A stretch of DNA of 38,900 bases. Source: UBA3478 sp964217345 (GTDB taxonomy: Bacteria > Bacteroidota > Bacteroidia > Flavobacteriales > Flavobacteriaceae). The DNA lies in contig CAXPJI010000018.1 of NCBI GenBank assembly GCA_964217345.1, forward strand, positions 1 through 38,900, given 5' to 3'. The stretch's first letter is position 1; the number at the start of each line of letters is the position of its first letter. Under the pieces are notes generated by a model. That model did no database searches and had not been told where the DNA came from. It saw only the letters and a list, made by a program, of their open reading frames with translations. Below, piece by piece: positions 1 through 7,520 of the stretch. Made by a program: the position numbers and the translations under genes.

Positions 1-65
1 CGTAGCCCGGTTATCGCGCCTGCTTTGGGAGCAGGAGGTCGCAGGTTCGAATCCTGCCACCCCGA
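1..65 (+). tRNA. tRNA-Pro(TGG), 5' end cut by the window edge
   Basis: Anticodon stem 19-23/31-35 closes a seven-base loop with anticodon TGG at 26-28. The T stem is 41-45/53-57 around TTCGAAT. The 3' acceptor strand CACCCCG (58-64) is followed by discriminator A65. The 5' acceptor strand lies left of the window. CCA is not encoded (next bases are CAA). One D-loop base differs from the second, inverted copy at 341-415. Confidence 0.95.
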
Positions 66-72
66 CAAAAAG

Positions 73-95
73 ACCGGACACATGTTCGGTTTTTT
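73..95 (+). terminator. Hairpin plus T-run after tRNA-Pro
   Basis: ACCGGACA (73-80) pairs with TGTTCGGT (83-90), eight pairs including one G-U, with a two-base loop, followed by TTTTT (91-95). It has the form of an intrinsic terminator, yet tRNA-Arg begins only 11 bases later, so read-through or RNA processing is implied. Confidence 0.7.
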
Positions 96-105
96 ATTAA
101 TGACT

Positions 106-179
106 GGTCGCGTAGCTCAGCTGGATAGAGCATCTGCCTTCTAAGCAGACGGTCATAGGTTCGAATCCTATCGCGATCA
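106..179 (+). tRNA. tRNA-Arg(TCT)
   Basis: A full cloverleaf can be drawn. Acceptor GGTCGCG (106-112) pairs with CGCGATC (172-178) with one G-U pair. The anticodon stem TCTGC/GCAGA closes loop CTTCTAA, giving anticodon TCT at 140-142. The T arm is ATAGG-TTCGAAT-CCTAT, and the discriminator is A179. The following bases are CTT, so CCA must be added post-transcriptionally. It reads AGA codons, which are common in the genes here. Confidence 0.96.
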
Positions 180-192
180 CTTAAAAATCAAG

Positions 193-221
193 AAAAAGAC
201 GCCCAATGAGCGTCTTTTTTT
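193..221 (+). terminator. Terminator after tRNA-Arg
   Basis: GACGC (198-202) and GCGTC (210-214) form a perfect stem around a seven-base loop. Five A bases precede it and seven T bases follow it (215-221). This is a strong intrinsic terminator closing the + strand tRNA-Pro/tRNA-Arg unit. Confidence 0.85.
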
Positions 222-294
222 ATGCCCAATTTCGAGTCAAGCTAGTAGAACAAAATATATAGTCAATCCTTCAAATACTAAACTTCGTTGAAGC

Positions 295-333
295 GCATAA
301 AAAAAGGGATGAAGCTCTTAAAGCAACATCCCT
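295..333 (-). terminator. Terminator of the tRNA-Ser/tRNA-Pro unit
   Basis: Read on the minus strand, AGGGATG and CATCCCT (arms 327-333 and 305-311) enclose a shorter GCTTTAAGAGC stem and are followed by a T-run encoded by the A-run ending at 305. It lies directly downstream of the inverted tRNA-Pro copy. Confidence 0.8.
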
Positions 334-340
334 AATTTTG

Positions 341-415
341 TCGGGGTGGCAGGATTCGAACCTGCGACCTCCTGCTCCCAAAGCAGGCGCGATGACCGGG
401 CTACGCTACACCCCG
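341..415 (-). tRNA. tRNA-Pro(TGG), complete second copy
   Basis: On the minus strand the acceptor CGGGGTG (415-409) pairs with CACCCCG, and the discriminator A is at 341. The anticodon loop TTTGGGA gives TGG. Over the shared length it is identical to the copy at 1-65 except for one D-loop base (C here, T there). CCA is not encoded. It is cotranscribed with tRNA-Ser, which starts upstream at 509. Confidence 0.96.
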
Positions 416-425
416 AAAGTTTGTG

Positions 426-509
426 CGGAGAGACTGGGACTCGAACCCAGGCAGCACTTACGCGCTGACAGATTAGCAATCTGCTCCGTTACCACTCCGG
501 CACCTCTCC
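426..509 (-). tRNA. tRNA-Ser(GCT)
   Basis: An 84-nt class II tRNA with a long variable arm. Acceptor GGAGAGG (509-503) pairs with TCTCTCC (433-427) with one G-U pair; the discriminator is G at 426. The anticodon stem CAGAT/ATCTG closes loop TTGCTAA, giving anticodon GCT (475-477). CCA is not encoded. Confidence 0.96.
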
Positions 510-542
510 AATCTGATTTAACCTTTGGTATAAAGGTGGGCG

Positions 543-573
543 CAAAAATATTGTTTAAGGTCGATTCTAACAA
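543..573 (-). promoter_or_regulatory. Candidate promoter of the tRNA-Ser/tRNA-Pro unit
   Basis: On the minus strand TATTTTTG (550-543) matches the Bacteroidota -7 box TAnnTTTG. A CTTG lies 20 bases upstream at the -33 position. The box is followed by CGCC, and the mature tRNA-Ser begins about 33 bases downstream. Confidence 0.5.
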
Positions 574-594
574 GAAAAAAAGAGAGAAATTTCA

Positions 595-2634
595 CTATTC
601 TGGATATTCTACTCGAACATGGTAGATATTGGTCAGTTTTTTCTTGAGTACAGCCTTAATAATTTCGATTTCCTTGAGAGTAATCGTTGCGGCCGAGTAC
701 TGTCCGCCTTCTAACTGTCCAGAGATAATTCGCTCCACAAATTGGTCTAAAGTTGGGTAATCGGGTTGCTTCAAACTCTTGCTCGCAGCCTCTACGGCAT
801 CACACATCATGAGAATAGCTGTTTCCTTTGAAAAAGGAATTGGTCCTGGATATCTAAAATCCTTTTCATTCGCCTCCCCTTCCTCTTCGAGCTGCTTTTT
901 ATAGAAGTAGTAAACAAGGCTATTACCGTGATGAGTTCGAATAAAATCAATCACACGATCAGGCAGGTTGTTTTTACGCGCGATTTCGATACCGTTGATT
1001 ACATGTCGTCTAATAATATGAGCACTTTCTGAAGGAGTTAAATCTTCGTGAGGGTTTGCACCTTGTATTTGATTTTCGGTAAAGAATTCTGGCGCCGAGA
1101 GTTTGCCAATATCATGATAAAGCGCTCCTACCCTAAGCAAAAGACTATTGGCCCCTACCGCATTCGCTGCAGCTTCACAAAGATTAGCCACTTGCAATGA
1201 ATGATTAAAAGTTCCAGGAGCATTATCAGACAACTCTTTTAATAGTTTTGAGTTGGTGTCTGAAAGTTCTAGAAGGGAAACATCCGACACTAAGCTAAAA
1301 AGCTTTTCATAGAGATAAATTAACGGCTGAGAGAATAGCGTGAGCATCCCATTCAATACAAATAAGATCAACACCCAAAGGTCAATGGATAAAATGGCCC
1401 CTCCCCTTAATCCATGAAACGCCACATAGGAAATAATGTACACTAGTGTAACAAAGAAAGCGGCAGCGAATAAATTGGTCCGCTTATGTAGTTCATTAGA
1501 ACCTAGCATCACTACAATACCGGCCGAGAGCTGTAAAAACAAGAATTCGTAAGCATTAGGAAGCACCATACCTAAGATCAACAAAGTCATTAGATGTACA
1601 AACAACGCTAACCTAGCATCAAAGAAGTTCTTTAACACTAAGGGCAATATTGAAAGTGGTGCTAAATAAACGAACCGTTCATCTATTTTGGTCAACACTA
1701 ATACTAATGATACCATCAGTAGGATGTTGAAAAAAATAAACGTTAACTGATTGGTGTTTTGATAAATATCGAGACGATATCTTTTCAGATAAAGTAAGAG
1801 TAGTAGTAATAATAACGAGATCAAAATCCCATAAGCTCCAAGAAGGTAGTAGGTGTTTGATTCTTGCCACTGGTCTGATTGGTATTGAGTACGGAGCGAT
1901 TCGATGATTTGAAAGGTTGCATCGTCAATCACCTCACCTTTGGCGATGATTAATTTACCTTCAAAGACGATTCCCCTGGTAAGAGACAGTTGGCTAAGCT
2001 GTGTTTGAAATGCATTTTCAGTAAGCGCTTCTTCAAGAATTAAATTCGGACGTATACTTTGAACCAGAATCGCTTTTAGTGATTCTATGACTGACGGCTC
2101 CACTCCTTTGAACTCAAATCGATTCACACTTTCCTTCAAATTGTCGGTGCCTGTTAATTTATTCGCTACAATAGTTTCGGCTTGATTATTCTTAACCACC
2201 TTGATTCGATCTGACGGAAAAGAACCTTTGATCACCCCATTCTTATAGATTGCATCAAAGGCGAGCTCTAAGGATTTTAGCCATAAATTAAACCTAGCAT
2301 TACCCACAGATATTCTAGGAAAAATCGATTCGAGACGCTCTGATAAATAGGACCGTTCAGTAGCAACAATTTCGTCGTCATAACGGTAATAAAAGATCTT
2401 GTCTCTTAATAAAGCATCACGCTCCTCCTGAATTTGGGTATCGGTTTTTTTTATTTCAAAGTCAAAGGGGGCATATAGGTTTTCATAATTCCAAGGCCTC
2501 CCTTTAGCATACTGATAATTGAAGGTTACTTGGGATGGAAAAATCCAAAGTAAAAAGGCGACCGCAGCAACATGGAGTAACACGGTAAATAAAAAAGTTC
2601 TTCGCTTTTGAACTTGCTGATGAGATGCGGACAT
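595..2634 (-). CDS. 7TM-HD family phosphohydrolase (PgpH-like, likely c-di-AMP phosphodiesterase)
   Basis: A 679-residue membrane protein. Residues 11-31 form an N-terminal membrane helix, followed by an extracytoplasmic 7TMR-HDED-like region (about 40-255). Clustered membrane helices span about 260-445, and the cytoplasmic HD domain spans about 470-625. The HD metal/catalytic set is visible: H478, H507-D508 in the YHDIGK motif, H539/H544, the TH-H pair around 568-569, and D612 in the MCDAVEAAS segment. Characterised PgpH proteins with this layout hydrolyse cyclic di-AMP; that substrate is inferred from the family, not shown here. Length and domain order are normal for the family. It is transcribed divergently from the NlpC/P60-like gene at 2713, with 78 bases between them. 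The ATG at 2634 starts directly before the first membrane helix. Confidence 0.9.
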   Translation of the reverse strand: MSASHQQVQKRRTFLFTVLLHVAAVAFLLWIFPSQVTFNYQYAKGRPWNYENLYAPFDFEIKKTDTQIQEERDALLRDKIFYYRYDDEIVATERSYLSERLESIFPRISVGNARFNLWLKSLELAFDAIYKNGVIKGSFPSDRIKVVKNNQAETIVANKLTGTDNLKESVNRFEFKGVEPSVIESLKAILVQSIRPNLILEEALTENAFQTQLSQLSLTRGIVFEGKLIIAKGEVIDDATFQIIESLRTQYQSDQWQESNTYYLLGAYGILISLLLLLLLLYLKRYRLDIYQNTNQLTFIFFNILLMVSLVLVLTKIDERFVYLAPLSILPLVLKNFFDARLALFVHLMTLLILGMVLPNAYEFLFLQLSAGIVVMLGSNELHKRTNLFAAAFFVTLVYIISYVAFHGLRGGAILSIDLWVLILFVLNGMLTLFSQPLIYLYEKLFSLVSDVSLLELSDTNSKLLKELSDNAPGTFNHSLQVANLCEAAANAVGANSLLLRVGALYHDIGKLSAPEFFTENQIQGANPHEDLTPSESAHIIRRHVINGIEIARKNNLPDRVIDFIRTHHGNSLVYYFYKKQLEEEGEANEKDFRYPGPIPFSKETAILMMCDAVEAASKSLKQPDYPTLDQFVERIISGQLEGGQYSAATITLKEIEIIKAVLKKKLTNIYHVRVEYPE

Positions 2635-2654
2635 AGTGACAATTAAGTATTCTT

Positions 2655-2662
2655 CAAAAATA
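2655..2662 (-). promoter_or_regulatory. Candidate -7 box upstream of the 7TM-HD gene
   Basis: TATTTTTG on the minus strand matches TAnnTTTG and lies 21 bases before the ATG. No convincing TTTG is seen at the expected -33 distance, so only the -7 half is supported. Confidence 0.35.
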
Positions 2663-2712
2663 GAAAATATTGTTTTTTAGTATTTTCGTATTCCTAACGA
2701 TTTACCGATCCA

Positions 2713-3465
2713 TTGAAACAGACTCACGGCATTTGCGGACTAAGTGTTATTAATGTTTATAAAACCCCTAGCGAGTCAAGCGAAATCGTTAATCAACTTT
2801 TGTACGGAGATCATTTTACGCTGATTGAGGTTAAAAAATTCTGGTCTAAAATCAGGTTTGAATACGACGAGTCTACTGGATACATTTTAAATAGTCTTTA
2901 CGCCACTATCGATTCAGATTTGGCCAAAGAACTTGATGATTTTTCAAAAGCGGTTTACAATAGGCATTTGACGAATTATGCACTTTTAGAAAACCAGCAA
3001 CTACTGCCTATTTTAATTGGATCAAGAATGGATATTATGTCTAATCTAGGACATGAAAACAAAGAAACAGAGGAACCAACCCCATCTGATCTAGTTGAAA
3101 CAGCTTTGAGATACACGTATGCGCCCTATATGAAGGGAGGTAGATCGCCATTCGGAATAGATGCTGATGGGTTCACTCAAATTGTATATAAAACCGCACA
3201 GAAATGGTTGCCTAGAAATCTTGAGTTACAAGCTAAAGAAGGGGTTCCGATGTCATTTTTAGAGGAGAGCACCCCGGGAGACCTTGCTTTTTTTGATAAT
3301 GAAGAAGGTGAACTAATACATGTAGGCATTCTACTAAAAAACAACTACATCATTCATGCCCATGGTTGTGTAAGAATTGATCGAATCGATCATACCGGTA
3401 TATTCAATCCCCATACCAATCAATACACTCATCAATTAAGGGTGATCAAAACCCTAAACCAATAA
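2713..3465 (+). CDS. SH3-like plus NlpC/P60-like protein with the catalytic Cys replaced by Ala
   Basis: 250 residues. Residues 5-65 form a bacterial SH3-like domain (GICGLSVINVYKTPSESSE onward) and 125-250 an NlpC/P60 fold. Active members of this family cut peptidoglycan peptides with a Cys-His-His triad in which the Cys lies in a DCSGF motif. Here the motif reads G148-I-D-A151-D-G-F, with codon GCT for Ala, so the nucleophile is missing. The histidines remain (H203 in LIHVGI, H215 in IIHAHG). The start is a TTG at 2713: an in-frame TAA at 2695 blocks a longer reading and the next ATG (about codon 106) would delete the SH3 domain. No signal peptide is evident. It could be a non-catalytic cell-wall binding protein, or the substitution could be a recent inactivating change. 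Confidence 0.85.
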   Translation: MKQTHGICGLSVINVYKTPSESSEIVNQLLYGDHFTLIEVKKFWSKIRFEYDESTGYILNSLYATIDSDLAKELDDFSKAVYNRHLTNYALLENQQLLPILIGSRMDIMSNLGHENKETEEPTPSDLVETALRYTYAPYMKGGRSPFGIDADGFTQIVYKTAQKWLPRNLELQAKEGVPMSFLEESTPGDLAFFDNEEGELIHVGILLKNNYIIHAHGCVRIDRIDHTGIFNPHTNQYTHQLRVIKTLNQ

Positions 3466-3490
3466 AAAAACCCTCGTAATGAGGGCTTTC
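3466..3490 (-). terminator. Intrinsic terminator of the TPR gene (possibly bidirectional)
   Basis: CCCTC (3471-3475) and GAGGG (3481-3485) form a stem around a five-base loop. Reading on the minus strand it is followed by seven T bases (3470-3464), which suits the TPR gene ending at 3515. On the plus strand the trailing T content is weaker (CTTTC), so it may only partly serve the upstream + gene. Confidence 0.75.
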
Positions 3491-3514
3491 AATAAAAAGT
3501 TACTAGAGGAGAAA

Positions 3515-4768
3515 TTACTGTTGTAACATTCCTAGAATACGCTTAAAGTTGGCGTTATCTCCTAGAGCTCCGTAAATATTCTTTAGCTGATTAAGAAGCT
3601 CCTGATTCCCAGGAAGGTTCTCTAAAGAAGCTTCAAGGACTTTAGCTCCTTCCATAAAGAGCTCTTCTTTTTGCTTCTTAAGAGCATCATACTTATCAAG
3701 ATCAGAAGATTTGCTAGACATAGCCAGATCATTCATTTGATCTACTAAGGAATTTCCTTCATTGATATAAGTCGTTGAAAGGTTTAAAGTTGCATTGATA
3801 TAAGTTGGATCTATTTCTAGAGCACGATAGAAAGCAGCACGAGCCTCTTCCATATTATTTTGCTCCATTGCAATTACTCCAATATTATACTGAAGATCAG
3901 GGTTGGTAGGATCCATCGCTGAGGCCTCCTGCATTAAGGACTTAAACTTCTCAGGCTGACCCATAGTATAATATAGATTGGCTTTGTTTAAAATAAGTGC
4001 TACATCATCTGGATTTTGAGCGATAGCATCTTCGTAAGCAGCTAAAGCTTCTTCGTTACGACCTTCTTGCTGATAAATAAGTGCAATATTCTTAACTACC
4101 TCTGAACGCTTAGATGGAGTTGTTTCATCTTTAGGATCTTTGTGAGTACCGGCCTTAACATAAAGATCACGTGTGGCTTGATCAAAGTACTCCAATTCTG
4201 ATGACTCAATATTAATCGCAGCAAAACGCTTCTCACTACCATCGTAGTTCATCTCTTTTAGTCGAATGTAAATCTCTAAAGCCTTGTTGTAATCTTTGGC
4301 GTTAACTGCAGATCCTGCAGCATAATAAAGATAGATAGTATCCTTAGGGCTTAATCGATAAGCTAAGTCTAGTTTGTCCGCAGCAAGTGCAAAGTCTGAG
4401 GTTTGCTGAGCTTCTACTGCAGCGTTAACTAAATCGTTAGAAATCGTTTTTAAAGCCTGCTTAGCCTCTTCGATGTACTTAGTAGCATTCATTTCAACAA
4501 TCGCCTCGTAACTTTCAATTGCTGGATCATAATCGCCTTCACCCGTTTGAGCTAACTGAAGACTCGCTTGTCCATAAAGTGCAAAGAAATCTGCTTTGGT
4601 TTTATCATCAGCAGATTTAGCAACCTCAGCGATTGGATTTAAGGTCTGAATTGCAGTAGCAGCATCTCCTTTTTTAAGAGCTTTAGAAGCCGCCTTTAAT
4701 TCGTCTTTTTGTGCGTTAACAGCTAATACTGAAAGCATTGAAGCTGCAACTAAAAAATATTTTTTCAT
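3515..4768 (-). CDS. Secreted TPR-repeat protein
   Basis: 417 residues. Residues 1-20 form a Sec signal peptide ending VNAQ, with predicted cleavage just after it, so the mature protein is periplasmic or outer-membrane associated. Most of the chain is tetratricopeptide helix pairs. Clear units include the segments beginning near NIALIYQQEGRNEEALAAYE, VALILNKANLYYTMGQPEKF, PDLQYNIGVIAMEQNNMEEA and TYINATLNLSTTYINEGNSL. TPR proteins act as protein-protein scaffolds; the partner cannot be told from sequence. It lies 27 bases downstream of gyrA on the same strand and appears to have its own promoter box overlapping the gyrA stop codon. A strong terminator follows at 3466-3490. No specific gene name is justified. 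Confidence 0.85.
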   Translation of the reverse strand: MKKYFLVAASMLSVLAVNAQKDELKAASKALKKGDAATAIQTLNPIAEVAKSADDKTKADFFALYGQASLQLAQTGEGDYDPAIESYEAIVEMNATKYIEEAKQALKTISNDLVNAAVEAQQTSDFALAADKLDLAYRLSPKDTIYLYYAAGSAVNAKDYNKALEIYIRLKEMNYDGSEKRFAAINIESSELEYFDQATRDLYVKAGTHKDPKDETTPSKRSEVVKNIALIYQQEGRNEEALAAYEDAIAQNPDDVALILNKANLYYTMGQPEKFKSLMQEASAMDPTNPDLQYNIGVIAMEQNNMEEARAAFYRALEIDPTYINATLNLSTTYINEGNSLVDQMNDLAMSSKSSDLDKYDALKKQKEELFMEGAKVLEASLENLPGNQELLNQLKNIYGALGDNANFKRILGMLQQ

Positions 4769-4791
4769 GATTTTTCTTAATTAATGGAGCG

Positions 4792-4822
4792 CAATTTAGT
4801 TTTCTTCACCCGTATTACCAAT
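4792..4822 (-). promoter_or_regulatory. Candidate promoter of the TPR gene overlapping the gyrA stop
   Basis: On the minus strand TAAATTG (4798-4792) resembles the -7 box with one T missing and is followed by CGCTCC, as at rpsA. ATTG lies 20 bases upstream (4822-4819). The first three bases of the box are the gyrA TAA stop. Moderate support only. Confidence 0.35.
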
Positions 4823-7330
4823 AGATTCGTCTGTTGAATTGTTGGTTTCATCAACCTCGATATCTCTTACTTCATCTTCATCTACCATATCCTCTTCTTT
4901 CACCACCTTAGCAACTGCTGCAATCTCATCATCAGCGCGAAGGTTAATTACCTTCACTCCTTGTGCAGCTCTACCCATAACACGCAGGTCCTCTACTGAG
5001 ATTCGGATAGCTACCCCTGAGCGATTGATAATCATTAGATCGTCTGCATCAGTTACCGATTTAATAGCAACAAGATTTCCGGTTTTTTCAGTGATGGTAA
5101 GCGTTTTCACACCCTTTCCTCCACGATTAGTAATACGGTAGTCTTCAAGTTCAGAACGCTTACCGTATCCCTTTTCAGAAACCACTAGAATATTCTCTTC
5201 TAGATTATTTACGGCCACCATACCGATCACTTCATCCTTTTCATCCGCTAAAGTCACTCCACGAACCCCTGAAGCGCTTCTACCCATAGGACGTGTTTTG
5301 CTCTCTTCGAAACGGATCGCCTTACCTGATTTAAGACCAAGGATTACTTGGCTTGATCCTGTAGTTAGTTTAGCTTCTAGTAATTCATCTCCCTCTCGAA
5401 TAGTAATCGCATTAATACCACTCTGTCTCGGTCTTGAATATTGTTCTAATACCGTCTTTTTAACTACTCCTTGTTTGGTTGCCATGATTACATAGTGGCT
5501 ATTCACATAATCTTCATCCTTAAGATCTTGGGTACAGATTACCGCCTTGATACGATCTTCATTTTCGATTTGAATCAAGTTTTGAATCGCTCTACCCTTA
5601 GAAGCTCTTGAACCTTCAGGAATTTCAAAAACTCTCAACCAATAACATTTCCCTAATTGAGTAAAGAACAACATGTATTGGTGGTTGGTACCAACGAACA
5701 GATTTTCAAGAAAATCTTCATTTCGAGTGGCAGACGCTTTTTGACCTACTCCTCCTCTATTTTGCGTCTTGTATTCAGCTAGTGGAGTTCGCTTGATGTA
5801 TCCTGCATGCGAAATAGTGATAACTACTTGCTCATCAGGAATCATATCTTCAATTCTAAAGTTTCCACCAGAATAATCAATCTGTGAACGACGTTCGTCG
5901 CCGAACTTCGATCCGATTTCTTCGAGCTCTTCAACGATGATATCCATTCTTCGCTCCTCACGAGCAAGAATATCTTTTAAATCGGCAATCGTAGCCATCA
6001 ATTCTTCATATTCAGCGCGAAGTTTATCCTGCTCAAGACCTGTTAACTGACGCAGCCTCATTTCGACAATCGCCTTGGCCTGTGCTTCTGAAAGCTTGAA
6101 GGTTTCCATCAGTTTCTCACGAGCTTCATCCACATTTGCTGAACTTCTAATGATAGCAATAACCTCATCAATATTATCAGAAGCGATGATTAATCCCTCA
6201 ACGATGTGAGCTCGCTCCACTGCTTTATTTAATTCAAATTGAGAACGACGAATAACCACCTCATGACGATGCTCCACGAAATGATGGATCATGTCTTTTA
6301 GGTTTAACAGCTGAGGGCGCCCTTTAACAAGAGCAATATTATTTACGCTAAAAGAAGACTGTAGTGCAGTGTACTTATAGAGCATATTAAGTACAATGTT
6401 TGGTATCGCATCACGCTTCAAAACATAAACAATACGCATCCCGTTTCGATCTGACTCATCTCTGATCGCAGAAATACCTTCAATCTTTTTATCGTTAACA
6501 AGATCCCAAGTCTTCTTGATCATATCCGCCTTATTCACTTGATAAGGGATCTCGGTAACAACGATAGATTCTTTACCTTGAACCTCTTGGATCACTGCCT
6601 TACCGCGAATCACTACTCGACCTCTTCCTGTTTCAAAGGCTTCTTTAACTCCGTCATACCCGTAAATCGTACCACCAGTTGGGAAGTCTGGAGCCTTAAT
6701 GTACTGCATCAGACCTTCTATAGTAATGTCACGATTTCTAACATAGGCAATGGTTCCTTGAACAACCTCAGTAAGATTATGTGGAGGCATGTTCGTAGCC
6801 ATACCTACTGCGATACCGGCAGCCCCATTAACCAAAAGGTTTGGAACTCTTGCAGGAAGTACTTTAGGCTCTTTAAGCGTATCGTCAAAATTTAACTGAT
6901 GATCAACGGTATCTTTGTCAATATCGGCAAGCATTTCTTCAGCAATCTTTCTCATTCTTGCCTCGGTGTAACGCATTGCTGCCGGAGAATCACCATCGAC
7001 AGAACCGAAGTTACCCTGACCGTCAACTAGCATATATCGCAAACTCCATTCTTGAGCCATACGAACCATGGTGTCATACACCGATGTATCACCGTGTGGG
7101 TGATATTTACCAAGTACCTCTCCTACAATTCTTGCTGATTTCTTGTATGCCGAGTTCGAGCGAACTCCAAGCTCATGCATTCCGTATAAAACGCGACGGT
7201 GAACAGGTTTTAAACCATCTCTTACATCCGGTAATGCTCTTGAAACAATAACTGACATCGAGTAATCGATGTAAGCTGACTTCATTTCGTCTTCAATATT
7301 GATCGAAATGAGCTTTTCTCCTTCGTTCAT
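4796..7330 (-). CDS. gyrA: DNA gyrase subunit A
   Basis: 844 residues. GyrA carries the breakage-reunion activity of gyrase and introduces negative supercoils with GyrB. The N-terminal winged-helix/tower domain (about 30-490) contains the catalytic tyrosine Y121 in AMRYTEARM. The quinolone-resistance region is H77-P-H-G-D-T82-S-V-Y-D86. The position equivalent to E. coli Ser83 is Thr here, with the acidic residue at 86 kept. The C-terminal six-bladed DNA-wrapping domain (about 500-810) contains repeated blades such as QNRGGVGQKA and NRGGKGVKTL. An acidic tail (from about 805) ends the protein. The gene stands upstream of the TPR gene and is divergent from clpC across a 190-base spacer. The start ATG at 7330 leads straight into the conserved IDYSMSVIVSRALPDVRDGL block. 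Confidence 0.98.
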   Translation of the reverse strand: MNEGEKLISINIEDEMKSAYIDYSMSVIVSRALPDVRDGLKPVHRRVLYGMHELGVRSNSAYKKSARIVGEVLGKYHPHGDTSVYDTMVRMAQEWSLRYMLVDGQGNFGSVDGDSPAAMRYTEARMRKIAEEMLADIDKDTVDHQLNFDDTLKEPKVLPARVPNLLVNGAAGIAVGMATNMPPHNLTEVVQGTIAYVRNRDITIEGLMQYIKAPDFPTGGTIYGYDGVKEAFETGRGRVVIRGKAVIQEVQGKESIVVTEIPYQVNKADMIKKTWDLVNDKKIEGISAIRDESDRNGMRIVYVLKRDAIPNIVLNMLYKYTALQSSFSVNNIALVKGRPQLLNLKDMIHHFVEHRHEVVIRRSQFELNKAVERAHIVEGLIIASDNIDEVIAIIRSSANVDEAREKLMETFKLSEAQAKAIVEMRLRQLTGLEQDKLRAEYEELMATIADLKDILAREERRMDIIVEELEEIGSKFGDERRSQIDYSGGNFRIEDMIPDEQVVITISHAGYIKRTPLAEYKTQNRGGVGQKASATRNEDFLENLFVGTNHQYMLFFTQLGKCYWLRVFEIPEGSRASKGRAIQNLIQIENEDRIKAVICTQDLKDEDYVNSHYVIMATKQGVVKKTVLEQYSRPRQSGINAITIREGDELLEAKLTTGSSQVILGLKSGKAIRFEESKTRPMGRSASGVRGVTLADEKDEVIGMVAVNNLEENILVVSEKGYGKRSELEDYRITNRGGKGVKTLTITEKTGNLVAIKSVTDADDLMIINRSGVAIRISVEDLRVMGRAAQGVKVINLRADDEIAAVAKVVKEEDMVDEDEVRDIEVDETNNSTDESIGNTGEEN

Positions 7331-7520
7331 TGATCTACAGTATTTGCTTATAAGTTAATAGGCCAATTTACGATTAATGACTAGCGAGATTGACGAATTT
7401 AACAGGGTTTAATCAACTATTTATCAACAAACCTGAAAAGCTGTCAGGTGAATAACTCAGGGCATGAAAATTGAATAATGGTAATAAGATTTATTAATTT
7501 AGAGATTTAATTGCGGAAGT
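7331..7520. other. Divergent gyrA/clpC intergenic region
   Basis: This 190-base spacer must hold promoters for both genes. On + a TAATTTAG (7495-7502) with TTGA 20 bases upstream (7471-7474) is a possible clpC promoter, one mismatch from TAnnTTTG. CCTGA/TCAGG arms at about 7432-7448 could form a small hairpin. No convincing gyrA promoter was found, and no small gene is seen. Confidence 0.4.

Noticed and set aside
338..625. A 95-residue open frame across the inverted tRNA genes
   Set aside because: It lies wholly over tRNA-Pro and tRNA-Ser and their spacer; the reading is a by-product of tRNA sequence.
7421..7429. TTATCAACA, a DnaA-box-like 9-mer upstream of gyrA
   Set aside because: A single weak match with no cluster, no DnaA gene and no AT-rich unwinding element; not an origin.
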